From the NCBI GenBank assembly GCA_016709575.1, contig JADJMM010000008.1:62001-126000 (forward strand): a DNA stretch of 64,000 nt, in the 5' to 3' direction. Positions 59,860 through 64,000 of the stretch are shown piece by piece. The notes below the pieces were generated by a model, which was not told the DNA's origin, did no database searches, and saw only the letters and a program-made list of their open reading frames with translations. The DNA is from Sphingobacteriaceae bacterium. GTDB lineage: Bacteria; Bacteroidota; Bacteroidia; B-17B0; Aurantibacillaceae. The position numbers and the translations under genes are program-made. Numbering within the stretch: position 1 is the stretch's first letter; the number at the start of each line of letters is the position of its first letter.

Positions 59860-60729
59860 TTACAGTCCCTTTTCGAGTGATTTCAACTCCTCAACCTTTT
59901 CAGAATAACCAAGCTTTTCGAAAGAATACACCAAGTTATTTAACACACGCTTTAATATATCAAGGTTACTGCAAGGCAAGTAGTACTTGTTTTCAGGCTC
60001 AACATTTAATTGCTTAAGGAAAGAATCGATATCCTTTTGCTGAAAAATTAAGCCTTTGCTGAATGGATTCACATAAAACAAAATATTATCTGAAAGGGTT
60101 TTGTGATTGGTATCGTAAAGGTTAGCGTAATCATTCACATAAGCCAAAACAAAATGCTGAGGTAAATTCACGCCAAATACCGGAATATCGAGCTCCTTAC
60201 AAACTAAAGCGTAAATCACACTTAACATTACAGGATTCCCTTTTTTGGTTTCGAGTACTACATTAAGGAAAGAATTTTGAGGTGCGTGGTAATTAGTGAT
60301 GTTCCCGCCAAACTGATGCACTTCAAATAAAATGTGATTGATGATTTTAATTTTCTCTAGAGCTGTTAAATCATCGTGAATCTCTAACCAAACATCTTGC
60401 TTTAATTGCTGAATTTGTTTTTTAAGCTTGATTTCGTCTAAATCAGGATACTGATAACGGGCAATCATGCAAATACCTTTAAACAAATCTTCCTGTTCGT
60501 GCTCAGCCCAATGTTTAAGAGCTTTATGAAGGGCTTCAAAATTTATGTTACGGATGATGGTTTCGATGCGTTTTTGCATCATAGCATCAAAACTATTTTC
60601 CCAAGCTGTTTCTAAATGAGGTATGGCAGGCGGACCAAGAGTAATAAAGCGGTCTTTTACCTGACAATATATAGTTTCATCCGGATCATCAAGAAGGGTA
60701 ATTAAGGCAATTACCTCTTTTAAGTTCAT
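59860..60729 (-). CDS. SirB1-family transglutaminase-like protein
   Basis: Start MNLKEVIALI at 60729 is preferred; earlier ATGs at 60750 and 60771 approach or enter the terminator of the upstream gene. The ~289-residue product has an N-terminal helical part (CQVKDRFITLGPPAIPHLE), then the SirB1_N transglutaminase-like core (GGNITNYHAPQNSFLNVVLE, KGNPVMLSVIYALVC, VFGVNLPQHFVLAY) and a C-terminal TPR-like stretch. Key Cys of true transglutaminases is replaced by M-L-S, as in other SirB1 proteins. Function of the family is unclear. Confidence 0.85.
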   Translation of the reverse strand: MNLKEVIALITLLDDPDETIYCQVKDRFITLGPPAIPHLETAWENSFDAMMQKRIETIIRNINFEALHKALKHWAEHEQEDLFKGICMIARYQYPDLDEIKLKKQIQQLKQDVWLEIHDDLTALEKIKIINHILFEVHQFGGNITNYHAPQNSFLNVVLETKKGNPVMLSVIYALVCKELDIPVFGVNLPQHFVLAYVNDYANLYDTNHKTLSDNILFYVNPFSKGLIFQQKDIDSFLKQLNVEPENKYYLPCSNLDILKRVLNNLVYSFEKLGYSEKVEELKSLEKGL

Positions 60730-60760
60730 TTGATTTTTTCCAGCCCTCATAGTTAAACAA

Positions 60761-60786
60761 AAATAGCCCAAGCAATCGGGCTATTT
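60761..60786 (-). terminator. Terminator of the nucleoside phosphorylase gene
   Basis: AAATAGCCC-GATTGCTT-GGGCTATTT followed by TTG on the minus strand: nine-pair stem 28 bases past the stop at 60814. Confidence 0.85.
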
Positions 60787-60813
60787 GGAAGGGGGTATAG
60801 TATTTTTTAACAA

Positions 60814-61618
60814 TCAGGTTGTTAATCGTTCTAAACTATTTTCTATTAATAACTCTACACTCTTTTTATAATCCTTGGTAAATTCCTTTCTAACGCGGTT
60901 GGCAATTATCACGCAAGCAGTTAAACAATTTTGACCTAACATTGAACCCAAGCCATATAAAGCTGAGGTTTCCATCTCGAAGTTGGTAATCTTTAAACCG
61001 TTATGATTAAAAGGAGGTTAATAAGTCGTTGAGGTTTTTTGAAGAAGCCTTTAAACGAATCTCCCGTCCTTGCGGACCATAAAACCCAGGGGCGGTGGCC
61101 GTTATGCCCACATGATTTCCTGATTTGAACTTTTCAAGAAGGGTTTCAGAGCCTTTCACGCAATAAGGGTAAGGTAAATTACTTTGCCAATTCACATGTT
61201 TAATGAAAGCTTCAGAAATTGGAGTTTCATTTACATCTTTCCAACCTTCGTAAAAATTCAAGAGACCATCTAAACCAATGCCGTGAGAACTTACCACAAT
61301 TCCGGTCGGATTTAACTCGCGCGTTTCAGGATTAATGTTTACAGCTGAGTCAAGCTCGTTCATCACAATATCTATATTATCGGTACCAATACCAGTCGAT
61401 AAAACTGTAATTCGTTTTCCGTTAAACCAACCGGTGTGTGTTACAAATTCACGATGCTCTGTTTTAAAATCAATTTTACTGAAGAATGAACTTATTTGCG
61501 GTACTCGTCCTTGGTCGCCAACCACAATAACTGTATCGGCAACATCTTCTGCTTTTAAATTAATATGATAAACACGTTTGTCTTCGGTTAAAATTAATTC
61601 TGTTTCTGCAAATCTCAT
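60814..61618 (-). CDS. Nucleoside phosphorylase (uridine/purine family), one frameshift
   Basis: A 267-residue enzyme after removing one T of the TTTT run near 61015 (plus-strand AAAA, 61012-61015). The phosphorylase I motifs are clear: VIVVGDQGRVPQIS (phosphate loop), ITVLSTGIGTDNIDIVMNEL, SSHGIGLDGLLNFY and, in the restored part, ITNFEMETSALYGLG, whose EMET Glu-Met-Glu binds the ribose. It cleaves uridine or purine nucleosides with phosphate in the cytoplasm for salvage; which base cannot be told. It follows the diacylglycerol kinase gene by one base. Confidence 0.88.
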
Positions 61619-61619
61619 A

Positions 61620-62024
61620 TTATTGGTTATTGGTGATGTTGTATAAAAATGATAAAAAATATTTCCCTAAAATCAGTATTCCTATAATGAACGAAACAAT
61701 TGAAGCAATCAATACTGCACCCGCCGCCATATCTTTTATCCGGCCGGCTTTTTCGTTTTGTTGCGGACTCACTAAATCAACAATTCCTTCAACGGCAGAG
61801 TTCATCATTTCGAGCGACATTACCAATCCAATACAAATTAAAAGTACGCACCAATCACCGGAATTTACTTTCAAAAATACCGCTGCTAAAATGGTAAGAA
61901 TGGCGCTGACAAATATCACTTTCATGTTCCGCTGTTTAAGGCTAAAAACCAAGCCTTTAAAGGCGTACGAAAATGATTTTAAAACGGGGGCGCAAATGTA
62001 AGGTAAAACTGCTCCATGTAACAC
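61620..62024 (-). CDS. dgkA: Diacylglycerol/undecaprenol kinase
   Basis: A 134-residue DgkA-family integral membrane kinase with three spans. LEMMNSAVEGIVDLVSP carries the family Glu-x-x-N-x-x-x-E motif that binds metal and ATP, followed by GRIKDMAAGAVLIASI with the conserved Asp. ATG at 62022-62024 is used; an internal start at residue 34 would lose the N-terminal amphipathic helix. It phosphorylates undecaprenol or diacylglycerol at the inner membrane and lies head-to-tail with the nucleoside phosphorylase. Confidence 0.88.
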   Translation of the reverse strand: MLHGAVLPYICAPVLKSFSYAFKGLVFSLKQRNMKVIFVSAILTILAAVFLKVNSGDWCVLLICIGLVMSLEMMNSAVEGIVDLVSPQQNEKAGRIKDMAAGAVLIASIVSFIIGILILGKYFLSFLYNITNNQ

Positions 62025-62081
62025 TACTTATAATAATTGTATATTTAACTACTCTAATTTAGGTAGGATTTTCGAAGGTAA

Positions 62082-63644
62082 ATGAAGCGGTTTTTAGTCA
62101 TATTTTTTGTTTTTGCGGCAGGTTTATTAATAAGCCAGAACGGCGATGTTAAAAAGCTGGAATTAGAGGCTGATATTAAGCTTAAAGCTGAAAATTATGA
62201 GGATGCCCTTGAAGACTATCTGCAACTTTTAACCTTAGATCAGAAAAACGAAATTTATAATTATAATGCCGGGGTTTGTTATCTGAACTCAAACATTAAT
62301 AAAGCAAAGGCAGTTTTTTACCTTGAAATTGTGGTCCGCAAAGAAAAACACAATCCAAATGCCGATTTTTTATTAGGCCGCGCCTATCAATACGCTAACC
62401 GTTATGATAAAGCCATTGCGAGTTTTAATAAGTTTAAAGAATTAGCGAAAGGTAATTTTGATAACCTCTCTAATGTTGAACAGGAAATCCAATACAGTAT
62501 TAACGCCAAAGAATTAATTAAATTTCCGGTTGATGTCATTTTTCAATCTTTAGGTAAAACTATCAATTCACCTTTTGCAGATTATTATCCCTTCGTAACC
62601 GAAACTGAAAATCACATGGTCTTTAATTCTAAACGTCCGGTAAAAAAAGACGCGCAGAAAATGGAAAATGGTCAGTATAAAAATTCAATATTTATTTCAA
62701 AGGTAGTGAATGGCGTTTATGCTGAGGCAGATGTTATAGGCGAACCGGTTTGTGTGGGTAACAGTGGCGAAGAAGTAATTGGAATGAATGCCAATGGCGA
62801 TGTATTATTGATTTACAAATCGGATTTTAAAGGGGCAGGAAAAATTTACATCACAAAAATGTTTGCTAATGGTAATTTCTCGAAACCTGAATTACTTCCG
62901 GCACCTATCAATAGTTCAGGCGATGAAATTGCTGCTTGCGTTGATAATGATGGAACTACAGTTTACTTTGCCAGCGACCGCAAAGGTGGTTTTGGCGGAA
63001 CAGATATTTATTCGTGTACAAAATTACCAACCGGTAAATGGGGCGATCCGAGAAACTGCGGAGTGGGAATTAACACACCTTTAAATGAAGATTTCCCGAA
63101 TTTATCTCCCGACGGCAAAACACTTTTCTTTAGTTCAAAAGGTCATGCCAGTATGGGCGGATATGATATTTTTAAAGCGACTTACGATGAAGAGCAACGT
63201 CGTTTTATAAATCCACGAAACATTGGCTATCCTGTAAATACTTCTTATGATGATTTAAATTTCAGAATTTCAAAATCCGGTAAGTATGGTTACGTAGCTT
63301 CGGTAAGAGGTGGTGGTAATGGTGATTATGATATTTACCGTGTTTCGTTTAACGAAGCAGATTTAGATTATACTGTTTTGATTGGACAATTAGTAGCACG
63401 TGATCATTCCAATATAGAATTCCGTGATGTGGTTATTAGTGTGAGTGATATTATTACAAAGGAGTTAATCGGAAACTATTATCCTAATCCCGCAAACGGA
63501 AGAACTATTGTTATTTTACCTCCGGGAAAATATATTTTAAATGTAGATGCCCCGGGATTTAAAAATACTTCAATGCCAATCGAAATTCTTGATAAATCAT
63601 CTTATCAGTCTGAAAAACATTTATTCATAGAACTAAGCAAATAA
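62082..63644 (+). CDS. TPR-PD40 propeller envelope protein (PorE-like without OmpA domain)
   Basis: A 520-residue exported protein: signal peptide MKRFLVIFFVFAAGLLIS, TPR units (ENYEDALEDYLQLLTLDQ, ADFLLGRAYQYANRYDKAI) to ~140, PD40/WD40-like propeller (DGTTVYFASDRKGGFGGTDIY, DGKTLFFSSKGHASMGGYDIF) to ~430 and a carboxypeptidase-regulatory-like sandwich (GRTIVILPPGKYILNVDAPGF) to the end. This is the module order of PorE-type peptidoglycan-associated proteins, but no OmpA-like domain follows, because the upp gene begins five bases later. Paralogue of 36471-38501. Confidence 0.85.
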   Translation: MKRFLVIFFVFAAGLLISQNGDVKKLELEADIKLKAENYEDALEDYLQLLTLDQKNEIYNYNAGVCYLNSNINKAKAVFYLEIVVRKEKHNPNADFLLGRAYQYANRYDKAIASFNKFKELAKGNFDNLSNVEQEIQYSINAKELIKFPVDVIFQSLGKTINSPFADYYPFVTETENHMVFNSKRPVKKDAQKMENGQYKNSIFISKVVNGVYAEADVIGEPVCVGNSGEEVIGMNANGDVLLIYKSDFKGAGKIYITKMFANGNFSKPELLPAPINSSGDEIAACVDNDGTTVYFASDRKGGFGGTDIYSCTKLPTGKWGDPRNCGVGINTPLNEDFPNLSPDGKTLFFSSKGHASMGGYDIFKATYDEEQRRFINPRNIGYPVNTSYDDLNFRISKSGKYGYVASVRGGGNGDYDIYRVSFNEADLDYTVLIGQLVARDHSNIEFRDVVISVSDIITKELIGNYYPNPANGRTIVILPPGKYILNVDAPGFKNTSMPIEILDKSSYQSEKHLFIELSK

Positions 63645-63648
63645 AATT

Positions 63649-64000
63649 ATGGTACACAATTTATCCCAACACAATTCAATTTTCACACAATTTCTAAATG
63701 AAATACGTGACGAAAATATTCAAAAAGACAGCATGCGTTTCCGCAGAAATATGGAACGTATTGGTGAGATTATGGCATATGAATTAAGCAAGACATTAAA
63801 CTACAGTCCATCTGAAACTATAACCCCATTAGGAACTGCAGAAACCGTTAATCTAACTGAACAGCCTGTTGTAGCAACAATTTTGCGCGCTGGTTTACCA
63901 ATGCATTTCGGAATTTTGAATTATTTTGATAAAGCGCAAAATGCTTTTGTTAGTGCATACCGCAGACATCATAAGGATAATACTTTTGAAATTGCTTTAG
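63649..64000 (+). CDS. upp: Uracil phosphoribosyltransferase, N-terminal part (cut by window end)
   Basis: Opens at ATG 63649 (MVHNLSQHNSIFTQFLNEIRD) and stays open to the window end, ~117 codons. The order is that of Bacteroidota Upp: RFRRNMERIGEIMAYELSK, then ATILRAGLPMHFGILNYF (the PRTase-opening strand and dimer contact) and VSAYRRHH. It makes UMP from uracil and PRPP. The C-terminal PRPP-binding loop lies beyond the window. It follows the PD40 gene by four bases. Confidence 0.9.
   Translation, partial: MVHNLSQHNSIFTQFLNEIRDENIQKDSMRFRRNMERIGEIMAYELSKTLNYSPSETITPLGTAETVNLTEQPVVATILRAGLPMHFGILNYFDKAQNAFVSAYRRHHKDNTFEIAL

Noticed and set aside
60730..60771. N-terminal extension of the SirB1-like protein to 60771
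   Set aside because: Enters the terminator of the nucleoside phosphorylase gene; the family begins at MNLKEVI.

Overview
The window comes from a chromosome of the phylum Bacteroidota (low GC, no Shine-Dalgarno sequences ahead of starts, several proteins with type IX secretion C-terminal sorting domains, SBBP and PD40 propeller proteins, Reg_prop/Y_Y_Y sensors, TPR-SpoIIE phosphatases, S46 and M49 peptidases). The order within the phylum cannot be settled by eye. About twenty genes are split by one-base frame changes, nearly all in short A/T runs, including housekeeping genes such as rny and dapD's neighbours. I read this as a sequence with uncorrected homopolymer errors and annotate the genes as whole units, with the break positions stated.

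Layout. 1-8.5 kb: end of a TPR gene, ftsE-like ATPase, an AlgI/AlgX-like O-acylation pair, a small orphan, an S46 dipeptidyl peptidase of DPP11 type, a glycosyltransferase. 8.5-13.7 kb: a minus-strand cobalamin uptake operon (cobalamin riboswitch, BtuB-like receptor, DUF4465/BtuH-like protein, second T9SS-sorted surface protein, BtuG-like propeller lipoprotein). 13.8-22.8 kb: GH3/beta-lactamase fusion, dipeptidyl peptidase III, and two TPR-SpoIIE phosphatase genes, one with its catalytic core deleted. 22.9-30.4 kb is the accessory part: a beta-solenoid protein, a ~1,328-residue secreted toxin (TANFOR-like N-terminus, HExxH protease, RES-like C-terminal NAD-targeting domain), a probable immunity gene, then two minus-strand orphan genes (one with a HEPN RxxxxH motif) separated by palindromic attC-like spacers. 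30.5-42 kb: metallo-hydrolase, small enzymes, two sensor proteins that stop where a SpoIIE domain would begin, a PD40 protein and a run of small envelope orphans. 42-49.8 kb: two SBBP surface proteins with T9SS tails followed by a LytTR regulator/LytS-type kinase pair; both surface genes share repeated GTTTACC-type boxes upstream, suggesting direct control. 49.9-64 kb: tRNA-Arg, glpQ-like, dapD, GT9, RNase Y, zapA with an unusually large coiled-coil partner, a DegT aminotransferase/sugar phosphotransferase pair, SirB1-like protein, nucleoside phosphorylase, dgkA, a second PD40 protein and the start of upp.

The most interesting material is the toxin-immunity pair with adjoining attC-like cassettes, the intergenic repeat family with covarying hairpins, the LytTR box/SBBP arrangement, the type IX-secreted version of the B12 uptake operon, and a perfect 15-bp hairpin six bases ahead of a start codon.
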